Part shown: positions 54,829 to 63,975 of the stretch, in pieces
How positions within the stretch are numbered: position 1 is the first letter of the stretch
Layout: the number at the start of each line of letters is the position of its first letter
Origin: Wohlfahrtiimonas larvae
Lineage (GTDB): Bacteria; Pseudomonadota; Gammaproteobacteria; Cardiobacteriales; Wohlfahrtiimonadaceae
NCBI RefSeq assembly: GCF_039543665.1
Contig: NZ_BAABKE010000005.1
Span: forward strand, 1 to 64,000
Reading direction: 5' to 3'
Length of the DNA: 64,000 bases
Notes under the pieces: model-generated
Told to the model about the DNA's origin: nothing
The model's database searches: none
The model's input: only the letters and a program-made list of their open reading frames with translations
Position numbers and translations under genes: made by a program

Positions 54829-55863
54829 TTAAGATTTAGGCTCTGATTTTTTAGAGTAGCGTTGGCTCCACTCTGACAAAATGCGAGAGCGATCTTTCGC
54901 CGCTGTATCAAAATCCATATCAATCAATAATTCTGCATAGTTAGCAGGCACATATTCCAACTTAGTTGCCGTACCTGGAACACTTGTTAAAGCATAATTT
55001 TTGCCATATAAAGCCATGGCTTTATCGCTAGAAGCCCAATCTGCTAATACTTTTGCTGCTTCTAGGTTTTTAGTGCCTTTATGGATTGCGAATGATTCAA
55101 CATCCCAGCCTAAACCTTCGCTTGGGAATACTAAATCGATGGGGGCACCTTTGTCTTTATTGGTATTACCACGATATTCAAAGGAAATGCCCATTACATA
55201 TTCACCTGTTGCTGCCATGTTGCATGGCTTAGAGCCTGAATGAGTGTATTGTGCGATGTTATTATGGAGTTTATCCATATACTGCCAGCCACCACCTTTG
55301 CCTTGTTCATCGCCCCACATTTGTAACCAGCTCACAACATCATAGTAACCAGTACCAGATGATGTTGGATCAGGCATTACGATCTGACCTTGGTAAATAG
55401 GATTCAATAAATCGTTCCAACTTGCTGGTTTTGGTAAGCCACGTTTTTCTGCTTCGACGGTGTTAAAGCAGATCACAGCACCAGAGATTTGATGACCCCA
55501 CCATGCTGGCACTGCATCTTTATCTTTATATTTAGGATCAATCTTAGCAATGTTTGCTGGCGCATAGGGTTCTAGCATATTTTCTAGTTTTAATACCCCT
55601 AAACCTGTGATCGCAACGCCCCAAATCACATCAGCCTTTGGATTATTTTTTTCTGCCAATAGTTTAGAAACTACAACACCTGTAGAATCTCTCACAATGC
55701 GTAATTTGATTTCAGGGTGATCTTGGTTGAATGCTTTTTCTAATTCTTTCAATTGATCTGTTTCGATTGCGGAATATACCGTTAACTCTTGTTTTTGAGC
55801 ATATGCTGAACCTAAAGTGCTGATCAATGCAATTGTCAAAGCTGTTGATTTGAATAATTTCAT
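54829..55863 (-). CDS. 2-aminoethylphosphonate-binding periplasmic protein (PhnS-like)
   Basis: 344 residues from ATG 55863, which starts a proper signal peptide (FKSTALTIALISTLGSAYA) after an AAGGAAA site. The longer frame from 56079 overlaps the divergent gene and is rejected. LTVYSAIETDQLKELEKAF, DPTSSGTGYYDVVSW and SFEYRGNTNKDKG fit the type 2 iron/phosphonate binding family. First gene of the operon phnS-T-U-W-X. Confidence 0.92.
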   Translation of the reverse strand: MKLFKSTALTIALISTLGSAYAQKQELTVYSAIETDQLKELEKAFNQDHPEIKLRIVRDSTGVVVSKLLAEKNNPKADVIWGVAITGLGVLKLENMLEPYAPANIAKIDPKYKDKDAVPAWWGHQISGAVICFNTVEAEKRGLPKPASWNDLLNPIYQGQIVMPDPTSSGTGYYDVVSWLQMWGDEQGKGGGWQYMDKLHNNIAQYTHSGSKPCNMAATGEYVMGISFEYRGNTNKDKGAPIDLVFPSEGLGWDVESFAIHKGTKNLEAAKVLADWASSDKAMALYGKNYALTSVPGTATKLEYVPANYAELLIDMDFDTAAKDRSRILSEWSQRYSKKSEPKS

Positions 55864-56028
55864 GGAATTTTTCCTTAAAGGGAGTGAATAAAATCCAGTG
55901 AAATATAGCTGTTGAATATGACAAAAATATGAAATGTAAAATATAGTGGGCTTATGAGAATTTGTCATATCATTGACATAATCGCTCCCTAGAATGGCGC
56001 CATTTTGATCAAGATATGGATAGCGATA

Positions 56029-57156
56029 ATGAAATATGACATAGCCATTGTAGGGGCAGGAATCATCGGTTTGAGTCATGCTTATGCAGCAGCAAAGCGT
56101 GGATTGAAAGTTTTAGTATGTGAGCGTACGGATCAACCCTTAGGTGCATCGATTCGCAACTTTGGCTTCGGTGTGGTGACAGGGCAACGCGAAGGCGAGA
56201 TGCTGAATCTTGCAAATCAGAGCCGAAATATTTGGAGCGAATGGATTAATCATGCCGACATTGATGCTAAGCGTAATGGTTCTTTGCTCATTGCACGCAA
56301 TCAAGTCGAAGCTGCTGTATTAGAATCTTTTGTGGAAAATAAAGTGAAGCAACATGGCTACGAATGTGAATTATTGAGCAAGCAAGATATTGGTGCGCTT
56401 TATGGTGGGCAATTCTCTCGTTATTCTACCATTTTGCATGGCAAAAATGACCAAGTGATTTTCTCTCGTGAAGCCTTGCCACAATTGATCCGTTATTTAT
56501 CTTCTTTGCCAAATGTCACAATGAAATTTGGAACACTGGTGAAGGATCTCGATGTGGATCAAGGCAGATTAATAACAACGATAGGAGATTTTAGTGCGGC
56601 GCATATTTTTGTCTGTTCTGGTCATGATTATCAAACATTGCTTGCAGATGAGATCCAACAATTAAATCCTATGATTTGTCGTTTACAAATGTTACGAGTG
56701 AGACCCGTTAAAGAATTATCATTACAACATGCTCTATTTACAGGTTTAAGCTGCACACATTATGATGCATTTAGAGATTTGCCTGAAACTGCAATTTTAA
56801 GATTAGCAATGGAGAAGAATCACCCTGAATTTGTAAAATATGGGATTCATTTGTTGATCACACCAACACCCTCTGGTGACTTAATCATTGGGGATTCTCA
56901 TGCATATTCACAATTTCCACGCCCATTCAGCAGTGAAAATATTGATAACATATTATTGAAGTTAGCAGAAGAAACATTGGGGTTGGAATTAAAAACTATA
57001 GAACGTTGGACGGGGAAATATGGGTCAAAAGGCTCTGAGCCATATTCAATCATTAAAGCAGGGTCGTGTGTAACAGCTGTGCTCATGCGTACAGGATTAG
57101 GTATGAGCATTGGCCCTGCCTTGGGTGAAAACATAGTTGCTAATGTTTGTGAGTAA
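56029..57156 (+). CDS. FAD-dependent oxidoreductase of phosphonate loci (TIGR03364 type)
   Basis: 375 residues from ATG 56029. Dinucleotide motif IAIVGAGIIGLSHAYAAAKR at the N-terminus, GASIRNFGFG, and the closing GLGMSIGPALGENIV. It belongs to the DAO-like family recurrently found beside phnW/phnX, proposed to oxidise aminophosphonates. Divergent from the transport operon over 165 bp. Inferred: lets the cell use N-substituted or related aminophosphonates. Confidence 0.87.
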   Translation: MKYDIAIVGAGIIGLSHAYAAAKRGLKVLVCERTDQPLGASIRNFGFGVVTGQREGEMLNLANQSRNIWSEWINHADIDAKRNGSLLIARNQVEAAVLESFVENKVKQHGYECELLSKQDIGALYGGQFSRYSTILHGKNDQVIFSREALPQLIRYLSSLPNVTMKFGTLVKDLDVDQGRLITTIGDFSAAHIFVCSGHDYQTLLADEIQQLNPMICRLQMLRVRPVKELSLQHALFTGLSCTHYDAFRDLPETAILRLAMEKNHPEFVKYGIHLLITPTPSGDLIIGDSHAYSQFPRPFSSENIDNILLKLAEETLGLELKTIERWTGKYGSKGSEPYSIIKAGSCVTAVLMRTGLGMSIGPALGENIVANVCE

Positions 57157-57170
57157 CTGGCAATCATATT

Positions 57171-57452
57171 TTATTTGTAGACGATATAAATGCTTAATAA
57201 ATTTTGATGGGTAGGGTGCATGTGTTGAGTTGCCGTATATAGTTTTGGAGAATTTTGTGTGTCTACATCTTTTGAAGTATGGCAATCAGAAAAATTTATC
57301 TTAGATGCATTTTGGGAATCAAGGGTAATTGTGCATGATGGCGCAACAACCTCCCCTGTGAATCTGATCTTGCCTGATAATGTTGGTGGTTGAGCATAAC
57401 TAACAATACCAAATAGAAAAGTAAACATAATACTCAGGAGTAATCTTTTCAT
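57171..57452 (-). CDS. Small secreted fimbrillin-like protein 1
   Basis: 93 residues from ATG 57452 (an ATG at 57464 adds four). Signal peptide ending VSYAQ. The mature part starts SGKIRFTGEVVAPSC, then a second Cys (FSDC) 23 residues on, giving a likely disulfide. This is like the start of chaperone-usher fimbrial subunits (GxIxFxGxV...C), but the protein ends at less than half their normal length and no chaperone or usher is nearby. Paralogue of the gene at 57741. Confidence 0.6.
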   Translation of the reverse strand: MKRLLLSIMFTFLFGIVSYAQPPTLSGKIRFTGEVVAPSCTITLDSQNASKINFSDCHTSKDVDTQNSPKLYTATQHMHPTHQNLLSIYIVYK

Positions 57453-57740
57453 AACCACCACCATTATTATTTAAAAAATAAATTGATAAGTAATTTTTTA
57501 AATAAGAATTTACACTCTTTATATGGTTAGGCAAGGGGTTTTATATATAAAAATAATTTCCTAATATTTGTCAAATCAATTGAAAATTGGACTTGAATTG
57601 ATATTGTCTTTTCGATTAATGTACGGGGGTTGTTTTAAATAAAGTAGAATTTATAAAATTAATTCTACTTTCATAAGATTCATTATTTAAATGAAGAGAA
57701 GTTCTCAATTATTTGCGAGATGAATGCCTATATAGGTAAT

Positions 57741-58019
57741 TCATTTATACATAATGGCCACAAACATAACTTGTTTGTCAGATTTGTTGTAACGTTGAGT
57801 TGTGATATTCATTTTTTGAATATTTTCTGATGTACGAGCTTCTTGGATCTTGCAATTCGTGAAGGTTAGATTTGAAGATCGCGTAGGTGTCACAACTTGA
57901 CAAGATGGCGCGGTCACACTGCCTACAAATCGAATTTTTCCGGTTACTTTAGTTTCTTCAGCATGGCCATATGCACTTAGTAAAATCATGGAAATAAGGC
58001 TTAGAGATAATTTTTTCAT
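57741..58019 (-). CDS. Small secreted fimbrillin-like protein 2
   Basis: 92 residues, signal peptide ending GHAEE. The mature part starts VTGKIRFVGSVTAPSC, with the second Cys in FTNC, and ends VMFVAIMYK. Same pattern as the neighbour at 57171 (which ends SIYIVYK), so the two are diverged duplicates. AGGAG precedes ATG 58019. Function unknown; secreted and probably disulfide-bonded. Confidence 0.65.
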   Translation of the reverse strand: MKKLSLSLISMILLSAYGHAEETKVTGKIRFVGSVTAPSCQVVTPTRSSNLTFTNCKIQEARTSENIQKMNITTQRYNKSDKQVMFVAIMYK

Positions 58020-58382
58020 AAATCCTCCATGTTTTAGTCAATAAAAAAGATTTTGATTATGAATATCTTAAATTTATTGTAGTAGGAGGAATGGGATATT
58101 TATAATAATTATATATTAATTTTAGATAAGAATATGTCTATTAGTGTTTGATTTTATAGTAATTATTCTTGCTAATTTAGCATGGATTGGCTTTTGTTTA
58201 ATAGTGTGTAGATTTTGGCTTTAATGATATTTCTACTAAATGCTATGTAAGTTTTGTGGTGATGTGTGATAAGAATATTATATATTTATAAAATATTGAT
58301 TGTATTCGTATTATAGATAATATTAAGCCTAACAATGAATGCTAGGCTTAATGAATTGAAATTTTAATAGCTAATGTATTGA
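58020..58382. other. Non-coding AT-rich gap with the sodA terminator
   Basis: No gene seen. AAGCCTA (58325-58331) and TAGGCTT (58343-58349) form the terminator hairpin of sodA on the minus strand. The rest is AT-rich and holds the promoter of the gene at 57741. Confidence 0.6.
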
Positions 58383-58994
58383 TTATTTAGCAGCTACAAA
58401 ACGTTTATTTACTTCGTTCCAGTTAACAACATTCCAGAATGCTTTGATGTAATCAGGACGCACATTACTGAATTTTTTGTAGTAAGCATGCTCCCAAACG
58501 TCGATTGTTAACACAGGCGTTTTGCCTAATGTTAAAGGTGAATCTTGGTTTGCAGTAGACATAACTTCCAAGTTGCCATCTTTATCTACAACTAACCAAG
58601 CCCAACCTGAGCCAAAACGGCTAGTTGCAGCAGCTGCAAATTTTTCTTTGAATGCATCAAAACTACCGAAAGTTGCATCGATTGCAGCTTTGATTTCGCC
58701 AACAGGTTCGCCACCCGCATTAGGTCCCATGATTTCCCAGAATAATGTATGGTTAGCATGACCGCCGCCATTATTTTGTACGGCTGTACGGATCTCTGCA
58801 GGTACCTGGTCTAATTCAGCGATTAAAGTATCAATATCTTTTGCCGCTAATTCAGGGTATTTTTCGATCGCTGCATTTAAGTTGTTAACATAAGTATTGT
58901 GATGTTTGTCATGATGCAAGTGCATTGTTTCAGTATCAATGTGTGGCTCAAGTGCATCGTGAGCGTATGGTAAATCAGGTAATGTAAAAGCCAT
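58383..58994 (-). CDS. sodA: Superoxide dismutase, Mn-type by residues
   Basis: 203 residues. Metal ligands H26 region (HLHHDKHHNTYV), HANHTLFW, and DVWEHAYY. GGGHANHTLFW (Gly where FeSOD has Gln) and the Gln in TANQDSPL are the pattern of Mn-dependent SodA rather than SodB. Removes superoxide in the cytoplasm. GGAGA precedes the start. Confidence 0.9.
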   Translation of the reverse strand: MAFTLPDLPYAHDALEPHIDTETMHLHHDKHHNTYVNNLNAAIEKYPELAAKDIDTLIAELDQVPAEIRTAVQNNGGGHANHTLFWEIMGPNAGGEPVGEIKAAIDATFGSFDAFKEKFAAAATSRFGSGWAWLVVDKDGNLEVMSTANQDSPLTLGKTPVLTIDVWEHAYYKKFSNVRPDYIKAFWNVVNWNEVNKRFVAAK

Positions 58995-59099
58995 GATTAA
59001 ATCTCCAGTTAAATGAATTTTGGTGGATGTTCCAAATTCTCTAGTGTAGCAGTTAATGCATGACTAAACAAAAATGGAACGAGCTAGTATATAGTGTAG

Positions 59100-59636
59100 T
59101 CACTTTTTGATTTTTTCAACCTTTGGTAGCTGGACTATTCTTGTTTGTGTTAATAAATCAACGAGTGAAGTACGTCTTTTAGTAAAAGTTTGGCACATAC
59201 CAAAGAGAGAAATTAATGCCAGTCCTAATGGAATGATGGCTTGTACTGTAAAATTTAGCGTAAAGGCAGTGCTAAAGCCAACGATAATGAGGACTAATGA
59301 TAAAATTAATAAAACAGCACGAGTTGCACTTTGTTTGGGAGATAAGGAATTACCTGCTAAATTAACTATGCGAAGTTTCCAGCTACGCATGCCTAATGTT
59401 TGTCCACCTTTATGCCAAAAATATGTATAAAAGAGTATAGGCGTTAGTATTGCAGTGGTGGAGATCATAAAAGGATGGAGTGGGTTCCCAGGTTCAATAG
59501 CGACACCATTATTGAAGGGTAGCCAAATTAGGGCAACAAGCATCATCAGAGGAATGATTAAAAATAGGTCATAAACAAAAGCTAGAATTCGTTTAATGGC
59601 AGTGGCTTTTGTTATGGTAATTGGTTGTTTTGACAT
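59100..59636 (-). CDS. RDD family membrane protein
   Basis: 178 residues. AFVYDLFLIIPLMM carries the R-D-D type start (RILAFVYD); KGGQTLGMRSWKLRIVN is the second family landmark. Three or four membrane helices. Function of the family mostly unknown, some are Na+/H+ antiporters or transport helpers. Confidence 0.85.
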   Translation of the reverse strand: MSKQPITITKATAIKRILAFVYDLFLIIPLMMLVALIWLPFNNGVAIEPGNPLHPFMISTTAILTPILFYTYFWHKGGQTLGMRSWKLRIVNLAGNSLSPKQSATRAVLLILSLVLIIVGFSTAFTLNFTVQAIIPLGLALISLFGMCQTFTKRRTSLVDLLTQTRIVQLPKVEKIKK

Positions 59637-59713
59637 TGTTAATAACCGTTAAGCATGAAATGCGCGTATAATAACATGCTTCATCAGGGGCTATCTTTTA
59701 GAATGTGGATATT

Positions 59714-61348
59714 ATGAAAAGAACTATATTATTCTGTGTATTGGCGTTCGCGTCACCAATGGTTTTGGCAAGCGGTGTAGATACTGCACAAGCCAATATA
59801 TCTCAAAATATTGTTAAAGATTTAACGCAGCAGAACAAAATTACATTGCGTGCTAATAAGGGCGATGTTAATCGTTTTTATACTAATTTCTATGCAACAA
59901 ATTCTGTGCAGCCATTTGTATGGCTAGATAATGGCAAAGTGACAGCGCGTTCTAAAGAAATGTTATCTTTTTTAGAAAAAAGTTCTTATAAGGGGCTGTT
60001 TCCCCGTAACTATCACGTGGTTAAGATTAATGAATTAATGAGTTCTGATTTAACTAGCGTTGAACAACAGCAATTATTGGACCTATTAATGACCGATGCA
60101 GCGCTAAGTTATTTGCGAGATGTTTCTGTTGGTCAACCTGAATTGATTGTTGTGGAGCAAAAGAATTGGCTTTTACCAAGAGATAAGTTTGATAGTGTTT
60201 CTCAGCTTACAGCATTATTAAATGCGACAGATCTTTCTGCTCAGATTGTAAGTATTGAGCCCAAGCATGAACAGTATCAATTGTTATTAGATAGTTTGGC
60301 CAAAGTTTTGGACAGTGAATCTTCTGACGAGATAGAAACAAAAATGGCGGTGGGTGGTAAAATGTCGCTGAATGATCAGAATGACAAAGTTCAGTTGCTG
60401 AATAATCGTTTGATTGAATTGGGTTATTTGGGTACAGCCAAAAAGGATCAAAAATTATTTGATTCAGAAACTAAGAAGGCAGTACAGGTATTCCAAAATG
60501 AACATTTGTTAGAGCCTGATGGTGTCGTTGGTGTGAGAACTCAGAAAGAGTTAAATAAAACTAAAAAAGATCGTGTCACGCAATTAATGACCAATATAGA
60601 GAGATGGCGTTGGATGCCTAAAGATTTGGGGCAGCATTATTTAGTTGTAGATATTCCAAGTTTTGAGTATTACGTCGTCAAGGATGGCGTGGAAACTGTA
60701 CGTGCCAAAACAATTGTTGGAATGGCACAGCGCTCTACACCTGTATTTATGGCACCAATGAATCATATTGTTTTTGCGCCATATTGGAATGTTCCTCGTT
60801 CAATGGCTGTGAAGGATAAGCTACCTCAATTAAAGCGTGATCCAGAGCGATTAGCTCGATCAAAGATCCGTATTTTAGATCGAGAAGGCAACGAAATTGA
60901 TCCAACTATGGTTGATTGGTCGCAATATAACGCTAATAATTTTCCATATCGTTTGCGCCAAGACCCAGGAAGCTATAACGCATTGGGTAAAGTGAAATTT
61001 ATGTTTCCAAATGAGCATGCAATCTATTTGCATGATACGCCACAAAAAAGCTTGTTTGGCAAAACAGAGCGAACATTTAGTTCTGGTTGTATTCGCATTG
61101 AAAATCCTATTCAGTTGGCAGAGTATTTTTTAAAAGATCAGGACTGGAAGGTAGATCGTATTCAAAAAGCTTATGATGGCAGTAAGGAGCAAACTGTGCG
61201 ATTAAAAGAAAATATGCGATTTCCTGTGTATACAATTTACATGACAGCCGCTGTAGATGCGAATGGGAAGACTGTTTATCGTTCTGATATTTATGATAGA
61301 GATGGTGCAATGCAAACTAAAATTGCTAAATTATCGATCAATCCTTAA
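59714..61348 (+). CDS. L,D-transpeptidase with peptidoglycan-binding domain (YcbB-like)
   Basis: 544 residues from ATG 59714; signal peptide ending PMVLAS. A scaffold domain to about 215, a peptidoglycan-binding helix domain at about 220-280 (LNNRLIELGYLG, AVQVFQNEHLLEPDGVVG), then the YkuD domain with H440 in LHDTP and the catalytic C459 in SSGCIR. Forms 3-3 crosslinks in the cell wall or links lipoproteins. Full length for LdtD/YcbB. Confidence 0.92.
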   Translation: MKRTILFCVLAFASPMVLASGVDTAQANISQNIVKDLTQQNKITLRANKGDVNRFYTNFYATNSVQPFVWLDNGKVTARSKEMLSFLEKSSYKGLFPRNYHVVKINELMSSDLTSVEQQQLLDLLMTDAALSYLRDVSVGQPELIVVEQKNWLLPRDKFDSVSQLTALLNATDLSAQIVSIEPKHEQYQLLLDSLAKVLDSESSDEIETKMAVGGKMSLNDQNDKVQLLNNRLIELGYLGTAKKDQKLFDSETKKAVQVFQNEHLLEPDGVVGVRTQKELNKTKKDRVTQLMTNIERWRWMPKDLGQHYLVVDIPSFEYYVVKDGVETVRAKTIVGMAQRSTPVFMAPMNHIVFAPYWNVPRSMAVKDKLPQLKRDPERLARSKIRILDREGNEIDPTMVDWSQYNANNFPYRLRQDPGSYNALGKVKFMFPNEHAIYLHDTPQKSLFGKTERTFSSGCIRIENPIQLAEYFLKDQDWKVDRIQKAYDGSKEQTVRLKENMRFPVYTIYMTAAVDANGKTVYRSDIYDRDGAMQTKIAKLSINP

Positions 61349-61355
61349 AAAAAAT

Positions 61356-61383
61356 TTGACACAAAAGAAAGAATCCATATAAT
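61356..61383 (+). promoter_or_regulatory. Strong sigma70 promoter of the tRNA-tuf operon
   Basis: TTGACA at 61356-61361, 16 bp, TATAAT at 61378-61383, about 13 bp before tRNA-Tyr. Both boxes are perfect consensus, as expected for a stable-RNA operon. Confidence 0.92.
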
Positions 61384-61396
61384 GGCAACTCTCTCG

Positions 61397-61481
61397 GGTG
61401 GGATACTCAAGCGGTCAACGAGGGCAGACTGTAAATCTGCTGGCTAAGCCTTCGAAGGTTCGAATCCTTCTCCCACCACCA
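61397..61481 (+). tRNA. tRNA-Tyr (GTA)
   Basis: 85 bases with encoded CCA, acceptor GGTGGGA / TCCCACC, anticodon GTA in CTGTAAA, long variable arm as in class II tRNAs, T-loop TTCGAAT. Confidence 0.97.
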
Positions 61482-61500
61482 AATTATAAGATTGAAAAAA

Positions 61501-61574
<74 letters not shown>

Positions 61575-61585
61575 TTTTTCTAAGC

Positions 61586-61661
61586 GCTCATATAGCTCAG
61601 TTGGTAGAGCACACCCTTGGTAAGGGTGAGGTCGCCAGTTCGATTCCGGCTATGAGCACCA
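61586..61661 (+). tRNA. tRNA-Thr (GGT)
   Basis: 76 bases with CCA, acceptor GCTCATA / TATGAGC, anticodon GGT in TTGGTAA, T-loop TTCGATT. Confidence 0.97.
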
Positions 61662-61694
61662 TTAATCCCCTTTTTTACATAGAGTGATTTGATT

Positions 61695-62885
61695 ATGTCA
61701 AAGGAAAAATTTAGTCGTAGTAAACCACACGTAAACGTAGGTACAATTGGCCACGTTGATCATGGTAAAACAACATTAACAGCTGCGTTGACTAAAGTTG
61801 GTGCAGACCGTTTCGGTGGCGCTTCTCAAGCATACGATCAAATCGATAAGGCTCCAGAAGAAAGAGCGCGTGGTATTACTATTTCTACATCACACGTAGA
61901 ATATGAATCAGAAAATCGCCATTATGCGCACGTTGACTGTCCTGGGCATGCGGACTATGTTAAAAACATGATCACTGGTGCTGCTCAAATGGATGGTGCT
62001 ATCTTGGTTTGTTCAGCAGCTGATGGTCCTATGCCTCAAACTCGCGAACACATCTTATTGTCTCGTCAAGTTGGTGTTCCATACATCGTTGTATTCTTGA
62101 ACAAAGCGGATATGGTTGATGATGCTGAGTTGATCGAATTGGTTGAAATGGAAGTTCGTGACTTGTTAAGCACTTACGATTTCCCAGGTGATGATACTCC
62201 GATCATTGTTGGTTCTGCATTAAAAGCATTGGAAGGCGATGAGTCAGATATCGGTGTTCCTGCTATTATTAAATTAGTTGACGCTTTGGATTCATACATT
62301 CCTGAGCCAACTCGTGAAATTGATAAATCATTCTTGATGCCTATCGAAGACGTATTCTCAATTTCTGGTCGTGGTACAGTAATTACTGGTCGTATCGAAT
62401 CAGGTATTGTTAAAGTTGGTGAAGAATTAGAAATCGTTGGTATCACTGAAACAATGAAAACAACTTGTACTGGTGTTGAAATGTTCCGTAAATTATTGGA
62501 TCAAGGTCAAGCTGGTGATAACGTTGGTGTTTTATTGCGTGGTACTAAGCGTGAAGAAGTTCAACGTGGTCAAGTATTAGCAAAACCAGGTTCAATTAAG
62601 CCTCATACTAAATTCGAAGCTGAAGTATACGTATTGTCTAAAGATGAAGGCGGTCGTCATACTCCATTCTTTAAAGGATACCGTCCACAGTTCTACTTCC
62701 GTACAACTGACGTAACGGGTGCTGTAGAATTGCCAGAAGGCGTAGAAATGGTTATGCCTGGTGATAACATCAAGATGGTAGTTGAGTTGATCAACCCAAT
62801 CGCAATGGATGAAGGTTTACGTTTCGCAATCCGCGAAGGTGGTCGTACTGTTGGTGCTGGTGTTGTAGCTAAGATCATTGCATAA
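61695..62885 (+). CDS. tuf: Elongation factor Tu
   Basis: 396 residues from ATG 61695. G1 GHVDHGKT, G3 DCPGHADYV, G4 NKADMVDD, and domains II and III complete. Brings aminoacyl-tRNA to the ribosome. Codon choice is markedly biased (GGT, GTT, CGT), as in highly expressed genes. Cotranscribed with the tRNAs upstream and tRNA-Trp downstream. Confidence 0.98.
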   Translation: MSKEKFSRSKPHVNVGTIGHVDHGKTTLTAALTKVGADRFGGASQAYDQIDKAPEERARGITISTSHVEYESENRHYAHVDCPGHADYVKNMITGAAQMDGAILVCSAADGPMPQTREHILLSRQVGVPYIVVFLNKADMVDDAELIELVEMEVRDLLSTYDFPGDDTPIIVGSALKALEGDESDIGVPAIIKLVDALDSYIPEPTREIDKSFLMPIEDVFSISGRGTVITGRIESGIVKVGEELEIVGITETMKTTCTGVEMFRKLLDQGQAGDNVGVLLRGTKREEVQRGQVLAKPGSIKPHTKFEAEVYVLSKDEGGRHTPFFKGYRPQFYFRTTDVTGAVELPEGVEMVMPGDNIKMVVELINPIAMDEGLRFAIREGGRTVGAGVVAKIIA

Positions 62886-62894
62886 TTAAATAAT

Positions 62895-62970
62895 GGGTTG
62901 GTAGTTCAATTGGTAGAGCAACGGTTTCCAAAACCGTAAGTTGAGGGTTCGAGTCCTTCCCAGCCCGCCA
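62895..62970 (+). tRNA. tRNA-Trp (CCA)
   Basis: 76 bases with CCA end, acceptor GGGTTGG / CCAGCCC, anticodon CCA in TTCCAAA, T-loop TTCGAGT. Sits between tuf and secE, the common gammaproteobacterial and betaproteobacterial order. Confidence 0.97.
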
Positions 62971-62976
62971 TTTATT

Positions 62977-63003
62977 AAAAAAGCAGCACTAGGCTGCTTT
63001 TTT
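62977..63003 (+). terminator. Terminator between tRNA-Trp and secE
   Basis: AAAAAAGCAGC, loop ACTAG, GCTGCTTTTTT. Confidence 0.9.
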
Positions 63004-63052
63004 AATTTCAGAAAAATATGTATAATGGATAATTTAGTTCCGAGAAATAACT

Positions 63053-63445
63053 ATGAGTAAGAAAGAGAATCAGGTTGTGGCCAAGGAAAAGGCTGAAAAA
63101 GGGAAGATGCAGGTTTGGGCTTCTGTCGGTTTATTGTTGGCAGGGGTTTTTGGATACTATTATCTGATGGAAACAAAGCTTGTTTTGGCGTTTGTATCAT
63201 TGGGTTTGGGTGTTGCATTATTCTTAGCTGTATTCTTGACGTCTGTAACGGGTAAGAATTTGATTCTGTTTTTTAAAGAAGCACGTATAGAATTGCGCCG
63301 CGTAGTTTGGCCGAGTTGGGATGAGACAAAGAAAATGACCTTGATGGTGTTGGTGGTAATGGCGCTATTCTTAATTTTCTTGTTATTTTCTGACTGGATC
63401 TTGGGCTGGTTAGTATCATTTTTATTAGCACGCTTTGGGGGTTAA
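63053..63445 (+). CDS. secE: Preprotein translocase subunit SecE
   Basis: 130 residues. Three membrane helices; the conserved cytoplasmic helix FFKEARIELRRVVWPSWDE and final membrane helix are diagnostic. Clamps SecY together in the Sec channel. Three-helix form as in Enterobacteria. It precedes nusG by two bases. Confidence 0.96.
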   Translation: MSKKENQVVAKEKAEKGKMQVWASVGLLLAGVFGYYYLMETKLVLAFVSLGLGVALFLAVFLTSVTGKNLILFFKEARIELRRVVWPSWDETKKMTLMVLVVMALFLIFLLFSDWILGWLVSFLLARFGG

Positions 63446-63447
63446 GA

Positions 63448-63975
63448 ATGCGCTGGTATGTGATTCAAGCTTATTCTGGTTATGAAAATCAGGTAATGAA
63501 GGCGCTCAAAGAATATGTAGTGCGTGCTGGGTTGGATGATTTTTTTGGTGAGATCATTGTGCCTTCTGAGGAAGTCGTTGATGTTCGTGATGGTAAAAAG
63601 CGTAAAAGCGAGCGTAAATTTTTTCCAGGCTATGTATTAGTTGAGATGGAAATGAATGACGACACATGGCACTTAGTTAAAAATACGCCAAAGGTTATCG
63701 GGTTTATCGGCGGTACAGGTGATCGTCCTATGCCAATTACGACAAAAGAAGCGAATCGTATTTTGGATAGAATGGCTGAGGCGGAAGAAGGTCCTAAGTT
63801 AAAAGTTCTATTTGAAGTGGGTGAGTCTGTGCGTGTGATTGATGGTCCATTTGCAGAATTTAATGGTGTGGTGGAAGAGGTGTTGCCAGAAAAAGGTCGT
63901 TTGATCGTTTCGGTTATGATCTTTGGTCGTGCCACACCCGTTGAGTTGGAATTTTTCCAAGTCGAAAAAGGTTAA
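63448..63975 (+). CDS. nusG: Transcription termination/antitermination factor NusG
   Basis: 175 residues. MRWYVIQAYSGYENQV opens the NGN domain; RKFFPGYVLVEMEM and VIGFIGG follow, then a KOW domain with GESVRVIDGPFAEFNG. Links RNA polymerase to Rho and the ribosome. The rplK operon presumably follows outside the window. Confidence 0.97.
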   Translation: MRWYVIQAYSGYENQVMKALKEYVVRAGLDDFFGEIIVPSEEVVDVRDGKKRKSERKFFPGYVLVEMEMNDDTWHLVKNTPKVIGFIGGTGDRPMPITTKEANRILDRMAEAEEGPKLKVLFEVGESVRVIDGPFAEFNGVVEEVLPEKGRLIVSVMIFGRATPVELEFFQVEKG

